Assembly: GCA_023421735.1 (NCBI GenBank)
Contig: JAEZSP010000007.1
Span: 1 to 64,000, forward strand
DNA from: Bacillota bacterium
GTDB lineage: Bacteria > Bacillota_A > Clostridia > Christensenellales > Aristaeellaceae
Direction of reading: 5' to 3'
Length of the DNA: 64,000 nucleotides
A model generated the notes under the pieces. It saw nothing but the letters and a program-made list of their open reading frames with translations, was not told the DNA's origin and ran no database searches. This document shows, piece after piece, positions 42,877 through 51,321 of the stretch. The translations under genes and the position numbers were made by a program. Positions within the stretch are counted from its first letter, which is position 1, and every line of letters starts with the position of its first letter.

Positions 42877-43216
42877 CTCCCAGCACCTCCGCTTCCGCGA
42901 GAAGCACTCCGTACTTGGCGGGATCGATCTGCGAAAGCTTCGCGGCGCCGTGCTTTTCCAGCAGCGCCCGCACTTTAGCCGTGTGGCCGCTTCGGGATTT
43001 CTCCGCGAGGACGGCGCGCACTTGCTCCAGCGCGATGGGCTTCGGCGCGGGAACCTCCGCTTGGGGCGTGGCTTTCGGTGATTCCGTAGGCACGGCGTCC
43101 GGCTCCGCAACGCCGTCGCTGAACAGCGTCGCCAGGTTGTCCGCTACTGCGATCAGCGACTGCGCCGCTGATCGCAGTTCGCCGACGCAGAGGTCGAGTT
43201 CACTCATCCCGCTCAT
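42869..43216 (-). CDS. Phage protein with N-terminal helix and C-terminal helical repeat, unknown role
   Basis: A 115-residue protein starting inside the previous gene; AAGGAGGAAACACGG precedes its first ATG. It has an N-terminal helix (ELRSAAQSLIAVADNLATL), a Pro/Ala-rich linker and a small helical domain (VRAVLAEKSRSGHTAKVRAL). Proteins like this are common before DUF2800 genes, sometimes misnamed ribosome biogenesis protein. No function is established. Confidence 0.75.
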   Translation of the reverse strand: MSGMSELDLCVGELRSAAQSLIAVADNLATLFSDGVAEPDAVPTESPKATPQAEVPAPKPIALEQVRAVLAEKSRSGHTAKVRALLEKHGAAKLSQIDPAKYGVLLAEAEVLGDG

Positions 43217-43421
43217 CCGTGTTTCCTCCTTCTTCGATGATGGACAGCGTCTTCACGCTGTCGCCGGGCACGAGGATTGTCAGCCGGCGCTTTTCGCCCA
43301 GCAAGAACCGCAGCAGCCGTTCCCGCAGATCGACCTTCCGGCAAGTGACGATCCTATCAGCCAGTCCCTGGTCGCCGTTTGGCGGTGCTTTCTCCACACC
43401 AATCCTGAGCGTATGTCCCAT
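43200..43421 (-). CDS. Small phage protein at the head of the replication operon
   Basis: A 73-residue basic-then-acidic protein (MGHTLRIGVEKAPPNGDQGL) with no recognised domain. It lies 34 nt downstream of copy B of the 44-bp element and overlaps the next gene by 17 nt. It is kept mainly for its position as first gene of a tightly packed operon. Confidence 0.6.
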   Translation of the reverse strand: MGHTLRIGVEKAPPNGDQGLADRIVTCRKVDLRERLLRFLLGEKRRLTILVPGDSVKTLSIIEEGGNTDERDE

Positions 43422-43454
43422 TCCGTGACCTTCTTTCCGAAGGCGGTTTATTGA

Positions 43455-43498
43455 GTGCCTTCGCTATAGGCCATGGCAGCGGACGCATTTTGCGCGGA
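43455..43498 (-). promoter_or_regulatory. 44-bp conserved intergenic element, copy B
   Basis: The partner of the element at 39036-39079, placed immediately upstream of the first gene of the DUF2800 operon. Conserved blocks are GTGCC, TCGCTATA, GCCA, GGC and CATTTTGCG, read on the plus strand. Confidence 0.65.
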
Positions 43499-43519
43499 TT
43501 CTGAAAATCGGTGAACTTT

Positions 43520-43915
43520 TTACTCACGGTCACCATAGAAGCGCTTGAAACGCTCCGCAGCTTTGCGCGTTTCGCGCATGATCGTTGACGGGGACTTCCG
43601 TTCGGCTTTTCCGATCTCAGTGTAGGAGCGACCTTCATGATGAACGGCGGTGAGCAGATAGCGTTCGCGCGCGGTCAGCTTGTACATTGCGCGACTCACG
43701 GCATCTGCTAGGGCGATTTCCCCGCAAATGTCGACGCCGCTGTCGAAGTAGTCCTTGTCCTCGTAGGTGAACGTGCTGAGCAACGTATGCCGGCGGGTCT
43801 CGCGCCGCTCGGTTTTGCGTTCCAGATCCAGAGAGGTGAGGTAGAACTGGCCGACTTCTTCGGTGACCTCGAGATCGACGACGCGGCCGTCCGCGTCCTT
43901 GTAGTTGATAAGCAT
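43520..43915 (-). CDS. Sigma-70-like phage regulator
   Basis: A 131-residue protein with AAGGAGTCAAGCC before ATG. The C-terminal half is a sigma region 4-type helix-turn-helix (LTARERYLLTAVHHEGRSYT, then AERKSPSTIMRETRKAAERF). The N-terminal half is a small beta domain (MLINYKDADGRVVDLEVTEE). It probably regulates phage transcription and belongs to the early group just after the operator region. Confidence 0.8.
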   Translation of the reverse strand: MLINYKDADGRVVDLEVTEEVGQFYLTSLDLERKTERRETRRHTLLSTFTYEDKDYFDSGVDICGEIALADAVSRAMYKLTARERYLLTAVHHEGRSYTEIGKAERKSPSTIMRETRKAAERFKRFYGDRE

Positions 43916-44067
43916 GGCTTGACTCCTTTGAATTGCAGATTTTCTGAATCCGCCGGAGTCGCCAAGACCGCCAAAAGACAGAAAGACGACAGCTGGAACG
44001 CCCTTTCGGGGCGTCCGCGCTGTCGTCTAAAGCAATCTGGCGGATTCGGGGTGAAAGTGGTATGAGA

Positions 44068-44274
44068 TTAGGCTCTGAACTTTTCCTGTGGAAGCGCTAC
44101 GCGAATCTGTTCGAAGCCCCCGTCTCCTGAAGCAAAGCGGATGTCCAGCCCGCTTTGGGGAACTTCAATGATGGTGATCCGCCTGCCATCCTTGATGTGC
44201 AGTGTGCCGGTTCGCGCGTCAAGCGTTCCAACCATCCTTCCTTTCGGTGTTCTGACCTCCGTCAATTTGCCTTG
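44068..44274 (-). CDS. Small phage protein, unknown
   Basis: ATG at 44274 follows GGAGGCTGAAGAA, which gives 68 residues (MQGKLTEVRTPKGRMVGTLD). A longer frame to 44355 has no clear ribosome site. The sequence is beta-rich with no known domain. It is the first gene downstream of the operator-promoter region at 44.36-44.46 kb. Confidence 0.6.
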   Translation of the reverse strand, partial: QGKLTEVRTPKGRMVGTLDARTGTLHIKDGRRITIIEVPQSGLDIRFASGDGGFEQIRVALPQEKFRA

Positions 44275-44358
44275 CATTTCTTCAGCCTCCGCTCTGCATT
44301 TTTCCGGCACATTCATTCGCGCCATGTGCATGGTAGCAGTTTTGGGACCGCTCAAACA

Positions 44359-44463
44359 GGTCAGCGACTGACCCCCTCCAAAATCCTTATACCATAAGGG
44401 TTTTCACTGTTTTGAGCATCAAAAAAGGCCCGAAAAGGGCCCAAAAAGGGTCAGCTACTGACC
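44359..44463 (-). promoter_or_regulatory. Two identical-arm operators flanking a promoter
   Basis: Palindromes GGTCAGCGACTGACC (44359-44373) and GGTCAGCTACTGACC (44449-44463) have the same 6-bp arms and lie exactly 90 bp apart. Between them is a palindrome CCTTATACCATAAGG (44385-44399) whose minus-strand reading contains TGGTATAAG, an extended -10 promoter. A repressor dimer at each site could loop the DNA and silence the early promoter of the replication genes. Confidence 0.65.
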
Positions 44464-44511
44464 CCTTCCCAAAAAGAAAATTTGCAAAAGAAATACCGGG
44501 CACGCGCCCGG
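44421..44511 (-). terminator. Two hairpins after the metallopeptidase gene
   Basis: First CCGGGC/GCCCGG with a 4-nt loop (44496-44511), then GGCCC/GGGCC with loop TTTTC followed by TTTTTT (44421-44441) on the minus strand. They end transcription of the metallopeptidase gene ahead of the next operon. Confidence 0.8.
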
Positions 44512-44532
44512 CAGTATACGATTGATTGAGTG

Positions 44533-46545
44533 CTACGCAGTGGAGCTCAGGTTCAGCGGCTCCAGCTTATTTTCCTTCAGGAACCGCTGCACGTCCTCGA
44601 TGCGGTCCATGAATAGGCAGTCCAGGATGTACCGGTATGCACGGTGCTCCGGGATATCCCGCAGCACCAATCCAGCCCGCGCGGTCAGTTCGCAGGACAG
44701 CCATGGCGGCAGATGGAGCCCGATACACAGGGCGACAACCTGATCCATCATATAGTCCCTGCGCTCCGCGCTTCTGAAGCGCTTGATGGTTTTTTCGGAC
44801 ATGGACGCGGATTCCGCCAGTTGTTCGATGGTCATGCGCTTCATCTTCATCAGCGCGATCAGCGTTTCATGGAATGTGTTCGGCAGGCTGCTGACGATGT
44901 CGCTCATGTCCGTAAAGCTGACTGGTTTCGCCCGGCCCTTGTCGTTGTCGCCCAGCATGAGGTAATGGCGGTTGTATTCCTCGTCGCTGTTGAGTGTGCC
45001 GAAGCGGTACTCCGCAACGCCGCACTGCTCGTACACGCTGATAAAGCGCAGACAGCATTCGTCCACGTGGGCGTTGGCCCACTTGGTGAGTCTCGCTCCA
45101 GCCGAGGTGAATACGACATACTTCGGATCGTTCAGGCACAGATGCCCGTCCACGTAAATGAACGCGCCGCTGTCCATGTATGCTCGGAAGTCGGGGTTGT
45201 CCGTGTATTCCGCGAACGCGGTCTTTTTGTCGATGACGAAGGTGTAGTCGCCGGTGCCCTTTTCGACAGAAAACGCGAACGGATCGATGTACCGATCGTC
45301 CACATAATTCAGCGCCCCTTTTGCCATGACATGGCCGAGCTGGATCAGGCGTGCCCGGACTCGGTATTTGGGCAAGTCGTTCTCGCGGGCAATCTTTCTC
45401 GCGATAAACTCCATTCTGCGGCCGAGATGCCAGCCCTGATGGGCCGTCTGCTCCAATGCGGCTCTGATCTCCGGCCGCATGGCGGAAGCCGGCATCATGA
45501 GCGCGTAACTGCCGCGCCGAGCCTGCCATTCCATCCAGAGGAGCGGGTTCTCGCCGCGCTGCTTCTCCGTTTTGACGACGCGCCGCGTCTTCAGCCCCTT
45601 CACGTCGTTGTTGTGCATGTCCTGCAGCCGGTAGAACAGGTAGTGCCAGTCAAAATGGACGCACTCGTGGTAGATGTTCAGGTGGCAGGAATCCGCGGGG
45701 ATGACCGAGCTGTTGATGACGATGGTGTTTCCCGGGATGCGGACAATCTCAGGAATCTCTTTGGATTGATCCTCCTGGTTTACACAAATCGCAACCTCGC
45801 CTTCGCAGAAATACAGGACGCTCTTGGTTCTGGGCCGTCTGTACAGCGGCAGCGTCATGACCTGAAGCCCCATGCGCTCGGCCATTTCGAATGCGTTGTG
45901 CTCCTTCAGATCACATAGCGCTGCGGGGTAGTATTTTTCCAGCAGTGCCTCGGCGCCCGCCTCGATTTCATCCTTCCGGAGAATGGGCACCAGATAGTCG
46001 CTCAGCAACCACAGATCGCGCTCAGGCCTGGGCTCAGATTCGCTGTATATGCTGCACTCAAGAATTTCGCCCTCATCCATGTCGATGTGCAGTTCCACTC
46101 GGAAGCCGGCCTTCACGGTATCGTCGATCACGCCGTCCTTCAGGAGGAGGTCGATCCCCACATCGATATCGGCGATGATGGAAGACGCCGACGCCCGCCA
46201 GAACGACATGTGCCGGAAGCGGCAGGTTTTTATCTGGGGTATAACCCGAATATCGTCGATATCATATCCTGTGGAAACCTCGCTGTCCGCAATCTGACGG
46301 CATAATTCCGCTGCGATCCCCAACCTGTAATGCAGCAGGATGTAGTCCTTAATGGTTTGAATGACGGGCACCAGGACTGTCTTATGGTGATCGGCCAACT
46401 CAGGGAATACCTCATCCGGCATATCGCGGGAGCGGATGTCCTCCGGCCCCGGGTTCTCCTCTTGCATAGCGGCACACGTCGCCAATCCGGTGTCATTATC
46501 GGGGTTCAAAAATCGAATGTTATTGTCGGTGCGTCCTCGCTCCAT
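44533..46545 (-). CDS. ImmA/IrrE-type metallopeptidase with C-terminal helix-turn-helix
   Basis: A 670-residue protein, longer than most ImmA proteases. The zinc-binding HEXXH-like motif is YHECVHFDWHY near 290. ImmA-type signature ICVNQEDQSKEIP precedes it. Near the C-terminus, ALMKMKRMTIEQLAESASMS then KTIKRFRSAERRDYMMDQ form a helix-turn-helix of XRE type. ImmA/IrrE proteases cleave phage repressors after DNA damage. Its promoter carries a LexA box. GGGAGGACAGG precedes the ATG. The target repressor was not identified. Confidence 0.85.
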   Translation of the reverse strand: MERGRTDNNIRFLNPDNDTGLATCAAMQEENPGPEDIRSRDMPDEVFPELADHHKTVLVPVIQTIKDYILLHYRLGIAAELCRQIADSEVSTGYDIDDIRVIPQIKTCRFRHMSFWRASASSIIADIDVGIDLLLKDGVIDDTVKAGFRVELHIDMDEGEILECSIYSESEPRPERDLWLLSDYLVPILRKDEIEAGAEALLEKYYPAALCDLKEHNAFEMAERMGLQVMTLPLYRRPRTKSVLYFCEGEVAICVNQEDQSKEIPEIVRIPGNTIVINSSVIPADSCHLNIYHECVHFDWHYLFYRLQDMHNNDVKGLKTRRVVKTEKQRGENPLLWMEWQARRGSYALMMPASAMRPEIRAALEQTAHQGWHLGRRMEFIARKIARENDLPKYRVRARLIQLGHVMAKGALNYVDDRYIDPFAFSVEKGTGDYTFVIDKKTAFAEYTDNPDFRAYMDSGAFIYVDGHLCLNDPKYVVFTSAGARLTKWANAHVDECCLRFISVYEQCGVAEYRFGTLNSDEEYNRHYLMLGDNDKGRAKPVSFTDMSDIVSSLPNTFHETLIALMKMKRMTIEQLAESASMSEKTIKRFRSAERRDYMMDQVVALCIGLHLPPWLSCELTARAGLVLRDIPEHRAYRYILDCLFMDRIEDVQRFLKENKLEPLNLSSTA

Positions 46546-46685
46546 TACAGCCTGTCCTCCCGTAGTCTGTCAAAAATCGCTGGCGTCAGAAACAAATGCA
46601 TTGCGCCAATTGTACTTGCAAGATATAATCCCGAAACTGGCGGACATATCCCGAAGGCTTTCGCCTCCCCGTCGTCAGTAGAGCC

Positions 46686-46714
46686 ATTATATACGAACAC
46701 ATGTTCTGGGTCAA
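46686..46714 (-). promoter_or_regulatory. SOS promoter: LexA box within the promoter spacer
   Basis: Minus-strand promoter TTGACC (46714-46709), 17-bp spacer, TATAAT (46691-46686). The spacer contains GAACATGTGTTC (46706-46695), which fits the Gram-positive LexA box CGAACRNRYGTTC including the outer C. Bound LexA would block this promoter, so DNA damage should switch on the metallopeptidase gene that begins about 140 nt downstream. Confidence 0.8.
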
Positions 46715-46756
46715 GCCTGCTGCTGATTGCCGGTGCGATTTTACCGAGTGTTCGTG

Positions 46757-47132
46757 TGGATCATTGCCGTTTAGAAAAGCGGATCATCAATGCCCGGAGC
46801 GAGACAGCCGCCGAGAAACCCCTTTTTAAAGATGGGATGCTCTGGCGCAGGTGCCTCATTCCCGCAAGCGGTTACTACGAGTGGGAGAAGCGCGGCAAAG
46901 AGAAGATCAAGTACGCCATTCGCCCAGAGGGTGCGCGGCTGCTCTACATGGCGGGAATCTATCGCATCGAAAAGGGTGCCCCAGTGTTCACTATCCTGAC
47001 GCGCGAAGTTGCGCTCGGCATTGCTTTCATCCACGACCGGATGCGCGCATGGGCTGGCTGAATCCACGATTGAAGGCAACTGACCTGTTAACGAGTGCCT
47101 TGGTGGATATGCAGTTTCGGCAGACAGTATGA
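46757..47132 (+). pseudogene. SRAP (YedK/HMCES) gene remnant
   Basis: The frame around INARSETAAEKPLF, CLIPASGYYEWEKRG and LYMAGIYRIEKG is the core of an abasic-site-binding SRAP peptidase. The N-terminus with the catalytic Cys2 is missing. After HDRM the frame breaks: the C-terminal part WLNPRLKATDLLTSALVDM continues in another frame, meaning a small deletion. The gene cannot make active protein. Confidence 0.8.
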
Positions 47133-47569
47133 AGATGAAAGCTAACAATCGAAATCACTCCTTGTGACGCTGCATTGCCGGCGATGTCATTCCAGAGGAA
47201 GTGTTTAAGTAAATATTGTGTAACGGACATTAACAAATGACAATGCGTTTTCTAAGGGTTACCCATGTATTGAAGCGACGTGGTTGCACTCTGAGCTCAC
47301 CACTTGACGCTCAAAGCAACTCCCTGAATCGGATCGACGGGGTCGGTCGTCTCCGAAGGATATAGGAAAATCTATGGGACAAGGTCAAGGTTGCAAGATT
47401 GCAAGCGTGCATGGTTGCAGTTGATTTGCAATCTTCCCCCGCTGCCACAATCAAAATCTGCAGTTGCTCATAAAATTTGGTGATCGGCACGAATTAGCTT
47501 GATTGACTGGGGATTGTGCACTATAATAGACATAATATTATGTGTGAGTAAAACGACTGGGGTAAGGCG
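47133..47569 (+). promoter_or_regulatory. Regulatory region of the recombinase operon
   Basis: TTGATT (47499-47504), 17-bp spacer and TATAAT (47522-47527) form a strong promoter, followed by the 12-bp palindrome CATAATATTATG at 47531-47542, a likely operator. Further upstream AAGATTGCAA (47395-47404) and TTGCAATCTT (47426-47435) form an inverted repeat with additional TTGCA copies between, which may be protein-binding iterons. No gene is seen. Confidence 0.7.
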
Positions 47570-48574
47570 GTGCGCCTAATGGATAGTGGCGAAAAGTGTC
47601 AACTCCAATTTTATTCGGAGATTCCTGCAAGCAAAGTTGAGTGGCTGTGGTATCCATATATTCCCTTCGGGAAAATTACGCTCGTTCAAGGCGATCCCGG
47701 AGACGGAAAAACAACGTTGATGCTACACATAGCCAGCTTGCTGTCGCAAGGTGGGCATATGCCGTTTGTGAAGGACGCTGTGCCGCCGTGCTATGCGATC
47801 TACCAATCCGCCGAGGATAATCCGAGCGATACCATAAAACCTCGCCTGTTGCGCGAAAATGCGAGCTGTGATCGGATTGCATTTTTAAGCAGTACAGAAA
47901 TTCCATTGACATTAACTGGTCGTGAATGGGAACGCGCTATCCGCCAGATTTCCGCCCGGTTGCTAGTAATTGACCCGCTACAGGCATATCTCGGGAGCGA
48001 CATACAGATGCGGCAAGCAATCGATATGCGACAAGTTCTTCGACATTTAAGCGAAGTAGCGGAACGTACAAAATGCGCCATTGTATTGGTGGGGCATATG
48101 AATAAAGCTTACGGAGGGAAGAGCCTTTATAGGGGATTGGGATCCATTGACATTGTCGCGGCAGCGCGCAGCGTCCTTCTTATTGGCCGTTCAAAGGATG
48201 ATCAGAATGTTCGTGTTCTGGCTCAGATAAAAAACAGTCTGGCACAAGAAGGCGCGACGCTTGCCTACGAGTTATCTGACGGTCAAGGACTGCGGTGGAT
48301 CGGCGAGTATGATATGACGGCCGACGACATTCTATATGGATCTGCTGACTTCGTTAGCACAAAGCTCGATATGGCTTGCGTCGAGCTTAAGAGACTACTG
48401 AGTTCCGGAACCCGCCCATGCAATGAGATCTATGAAGAGCTTGAAGTAAGTGGCATTAGCAAGAGAACAATTGATCACGCAAAGAAAATATTAGGGATTG
48501 CCTCCATTAAGCAGGCAAGCGAATGGTATTGGTCGCTTGCCGGAGATCAGAATTCGGAACCCTTGATGGTTTAG
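47570..48574 (+). CDS. RecA-fold AAA ATPase (RepA/AAA_25 type)
   Basis: GTG at 47570 (or ATG at 47579). The 334-residue protein has Walker A GDPGDGKTT at 41-49, Walker B ARLLVIDPLQAYLG near 127-140, and sensor segment CAIVLVGHMNKAYGGKSLYR. It is of the RepA-like hexameric helicase/ATPase type used by plasmids and integrative elements. The C-terminal 80 residues form a winged-helix-like domain (NEIYEELEVSGISKRTIDHA). It is first in an operon with the recombinase and may provide replication or energy for recombination. Confidence 0.85.
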   Translation: MRLMDSGEKCQLQFYSEIPASKVEWLWYPYIPFGKITLVQGDPGDGKTTLMLHIASLLSQGGHMPFVKDAVPPCYAIYQSAEDNPSDTIKPRLLRENASCDRIAFLSSTEIPLTLTGREWERAIRQISARLLVIDPLQAYLGSDIQMRQAIDMRQVLRHLSEVAERTKCAIVLVGHMNKAYGGKSLYRGLGSIDIVAAARSVLLIGRSKDDQNVRVLAQIKNSLAQEGATLAYELSDGQGLRWIGEYDMTADDILYGSADFVSTKLDMACVELKRLLSSGTRPCNEIYEELEVSGISKRTIDHAKKILGIASIKQASEWYWSLAGDQNSEPLMV

Positions 48575-48660
48575 CAAATAGAACCGGATGACTCCGGGCA
48601 GGATTCGAGTCGAACGCGTTGAATCATCGTTAAAGTCGACTTGTCAGGAGGCTGATCGCA

Positions 48661-50577
48661 ATGAGCCAACAAGATAAACCAGCCTCCGATAACACGCAAG
48701 AGGCTCAGTCAGAGTTTGAAGTCATCATCAGTGGCAAAAGTGCATTCCGGCATGACACTGAAGAAAAGGCGAGGATACGTGCGAAGTATCAATCTTCTTC
48801 TGTCAAGCCCGTTGTTATAACACCGGCAAAAGCACAAGAAGATCGAATACGAGGAACCCGGCAAAAGCTTCGGGTGGCCGCTTACTGTAGGGTGTCGACG
48901 CCCAATGAGGCGCAGATTAGTTCTATTGAAATGCAGAAAAAGTATTTTCAGAAATACGTTGCCGAGCATGAGGACTGGGTGCTTGTTGGAATTTTTGCGG
49001 ACGAGGGGATCACGGCGACCAATCGGAAAAAGCGTGACAGTTTCAACGAAATGATACGCCGCTGCAAGGATGGGCAAATCGATCGTATCGTCATTAAAGA
49101 TGTCACGCGTTATGCTCGGAATGTGGTCGACAGTTTAAGCGTCGCGCGTGAATTGAGAGAACTCAACCCGCCGGTGGGCATTATCTTTGAGGGGTTAAAC
49201 TTTGATACCCTGCAGGACAACTACGAGATTTATCTCATCATTTTGTCGGTGGTCGCTCAAATGGATAGCCAACAGAAAAGCGAGGTCATGAAATGGTCAG
49301 TTCGCCGCCGTTTCGAGGAAGGTCATTTTCTCTGCCCTACCAACAATCTATTGGGGTATATGACGGTGAACGATCAGATGGTGATCGAGCCTGAGGGTGC
49401 AAAGACGGTGCGCCTGATTTATTATATGTTTCTTGCAGGATACCCAGCAAGTGAAATTGCGGAGCGTATGACCGCTGCCAAGCGTAGGACGGGTTGGCTT
49501 CGCAAGGATTCCGAGGGCCGGGACGTCTATAACACACGTTGGTCCCCCGGAAGCGTTATGAACATTTTGCGCAATGAACGATATAGCGGGGATATCCGGG
49601 CGCAAAAAACGTATACTGTAAGCTATTTGACGCATGAGAAGCGCCGCAATTGTGGAGAGATGCCCTCATACTGGCAGGATGATCATCATGAGGGGATTGT
49701 ATCGCGCGAGGTCTACGCGATTGCGCAAAAGATTATTGCCTCTAATCGATATAGTGGCAAGGATACACATTATAGCCTTTCACTCTCCGTGATTCCAGAA
49801 GGGCTGTTAAGAGGGTTCGTTCCCTTGAACAGGGCGTGGGCGGGTTCCGATCTTGAGGAATATCTGGGTGTTTCTGATGCGGCAGGATGGAATTTGAATG
49901 AGCGGCGCTCAGTCCGCTTGTCTCCTACTCATCAGTTTGAAGTCCTTCGCGCTGAGTATACTCAAAACCAAGCTACGCCAACTCTGACTTTTACAGAGAA
50001 ACATATTTCTGCAAACAGTCTGTGCCGGTCGATAATGGGGAATGTGGAGTATGTGGAATTTTTGATCCATCCACGCGAGAGACTTCTGGCAATTCGCGCT
50101 TCATCCGCTGGACAAAGTAACGCGGTACGCTGGGCACGACGGGACGACGATGGATGGAAGGCCCTTACTTTTACCTCTGGTATAATCCCTGGCTTGATTT
50201 ATGAGCTAATGAATTGGGAAGCGGGATGGAAATTCAAGGCGCGGGGGCAGTATCGGATCAAGGGACAGGAGGCGATCTTGATCTTCTCACTGGTTGAGAC
50301 GGCAGCCTATATCCCCATCATACAGGTAGATCAATATGGGGAAGATCGTTTCATTGGGTGGAACCAGCCAATCTATCCCTATGAATGGCGTCGGCAGTTG
50401 GTTGGCCCATTGTTGGCAAGCGCAATCGCAAGCGCAAGAATGCATCTGGTTGATTATTTTGACGTATGGGATGTTCAGGCTCTGGCAAGCAGACCTCAGG
50501 CCTATGAGCGGAAAAGGCCGCTGTCAAAAGAAGAAATCCAAGAGGAGATCGAGGCGCTCGACCCCGAGACGTTATAA
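48661..50577 (+). CDS. Large serine recombinase with unusual C-terminal domain
   Basis: A 638-residue protein with AGGAGGCTGATC before ATG. Catalytic Ser79 lies in AAYCRVSTPNEAQIS, and DVTRYARN carries the conserved Arg residues. A recombinase DNA-binding domain follows (about 215-390). The zinc ribbon normally found next is absent. Instead, residues 440-550 hold a domain (YVEFLIHPRERLLAIRAS, then LMNWEAGWKFKARGQYRIKG) that recurs in the next three genes. The N-terminal 70 residues are an extra low-complexity extension. It probably catalyses integration or excision. Confidence 0.9.
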   Translation: MSQQDKPASDNTQEAQSEFEVIISGKSAFRHDTEEKARIRAKYQSSSVKPVVITPAKAQEDRIRGTRQKLRVAAYCRVSTPNEAQISSIEMQKKYFQKYVAEHEDWVLVGIFADEGITATNRKKRDSFNEMIRRCKDGQIDRIVIKDVTRYARNVVDSLSVARELRELNPPVGIIFEGLNFDTLQDNYEIYLIILSVVAQMDSQQKSEVMKWSVRRRFEEGHFLCPTNNLLGYMTVNDQMVIEPEGAKTVRLIYYMFLAGYPASEIAERMTAAKRRTGWLRKDSEGRDVYNTRWSPGSVMNILRNERYSGDIRAQKTYTVSYLTHEKRRNCGEMPSYWQDDHHEGIVSREVYAIAQKIIASNRYSGKDTHYSLSLSVIPEGLLRGFVPLNRAWAGSDLEEYLGVSDAAGWNLNERRSVRLSPTHQFEVLRAEYTQNQATPTLTFTEKHISANSLCRSIMGNVEYVEFLIHPRERLLAIRASSAGQSNAVRWARRDDDGWKALTFTSGIIPGLIYELMNWEAGWKFKARGQYRIKGQEAILIFSLVETAAYIPIIQVDQYGEDRFIGWNQPIYPYEWRRQLVGPLLASAIASARMHLVDYFDVWDVQALASRPQAYERKRPLSKEEIQEEIEALDPETL

Positions 50578-50599
50578 TGATACAAAGGAGGCGCGATCT

Positions 50600-51304
50600 A
50601 TGAAGGATCATCAGGAGCCGCCCACATCGGAAACGGATGTCGCTCAAAGCAGGACGCCAACCGAACAAGTGAAAGGAAAGGCCGACCTGTCCGGATTCCA
50701 GGTGCTGCGAAAAGAATTTAGCAGTCATAAGTTTGATGCAGCGATAACGCTCTCCTACAGTGGCATCTCTTTCAATTCGGCATGCATTCGATTTTATGAG
50801 CAAACGAATCATGTGCAAATACTGGTTGATGAAAAAAATAACCGGATTGCCATTCGAAGCTGCAATCAGTACGAACACAACGCTATGCAATGGGCGCGCA
50901 ATCAGAAGAAGGATGAAAAGCGTGTCCCACGCCCAATTAAGGCACCACCTGCGTGTGAACGGTTGTTCAAGATCATGGGTTGGAATGAGGCTTACCGGTA
51001 CAAGATGCTGGGGACGCGAAAGCTCTTCGACGACGCAGACGTCGTACTGTTCTTGATGGACGAAGCAGAGATATTTGTAACAGAGCATGAAACACTGCCT
51101 GATGGAAAAGTTGTTCGCAAATCTCACAATTTTCTCCCGCCTCAATGGCAGGACTCCTTTGGTGATTATGTCGAAGAACATGACCGCAAACAATCGATCG
51201 ACAAGCTGAGTGCGATTGAGTTGTTCAACACGCCTGATGGTACGAAGTATTTTGTTACCTCAAAGCCAGCAGAAACGCCGGAGGAGCTACTTGAGCAGGA
51301 GTAG
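50600..51304 (+). CDS. Recombinase-associated domain protein 1
   Basis: A 234-residue protein with AAAGGAGGCGCG before ATG. Residues about 50-160 repeat the recombinase C-terminal domain: ITLSYSGISFNS, HVQILVDEKNNRIAIRSCN, YEHNAMQWARN, IMGWNEAYRYKMLG and VVLFLMDEAEIFV. An acidic N-terminal tail and a C-terminal extension (FLPPQWQDSFGDYVEEHD) are unique to it. It lacks any catalytic serine recombinase part. A DNA-binding or architectural partner role is inferred from homology and operon. Confidence 0.8.
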   Translation: MKDHQEPPTSETDVAQSRTPTEQVKGKADLSGFQVLRKEFSSHKFDAAITLSYSGISFNSACIRFYEQTNHVQILVDEKNNRIAIRSCNQYEHNAMQWARNQKKDEKRVPRPIKAPPACERLFKIMGWNEAYRYKMLGTRKLFDDADVVLFLMDEAEIFVTEHETLPDGKVVRKSHNFLPPQWQDSFGDYVEEHDRKQSIDKLSAIELFNTPDGTKYFVTSKPAETPEELLEQE

Positions 51305-51321
51305 AAGAGAGGAGGGAGCTT

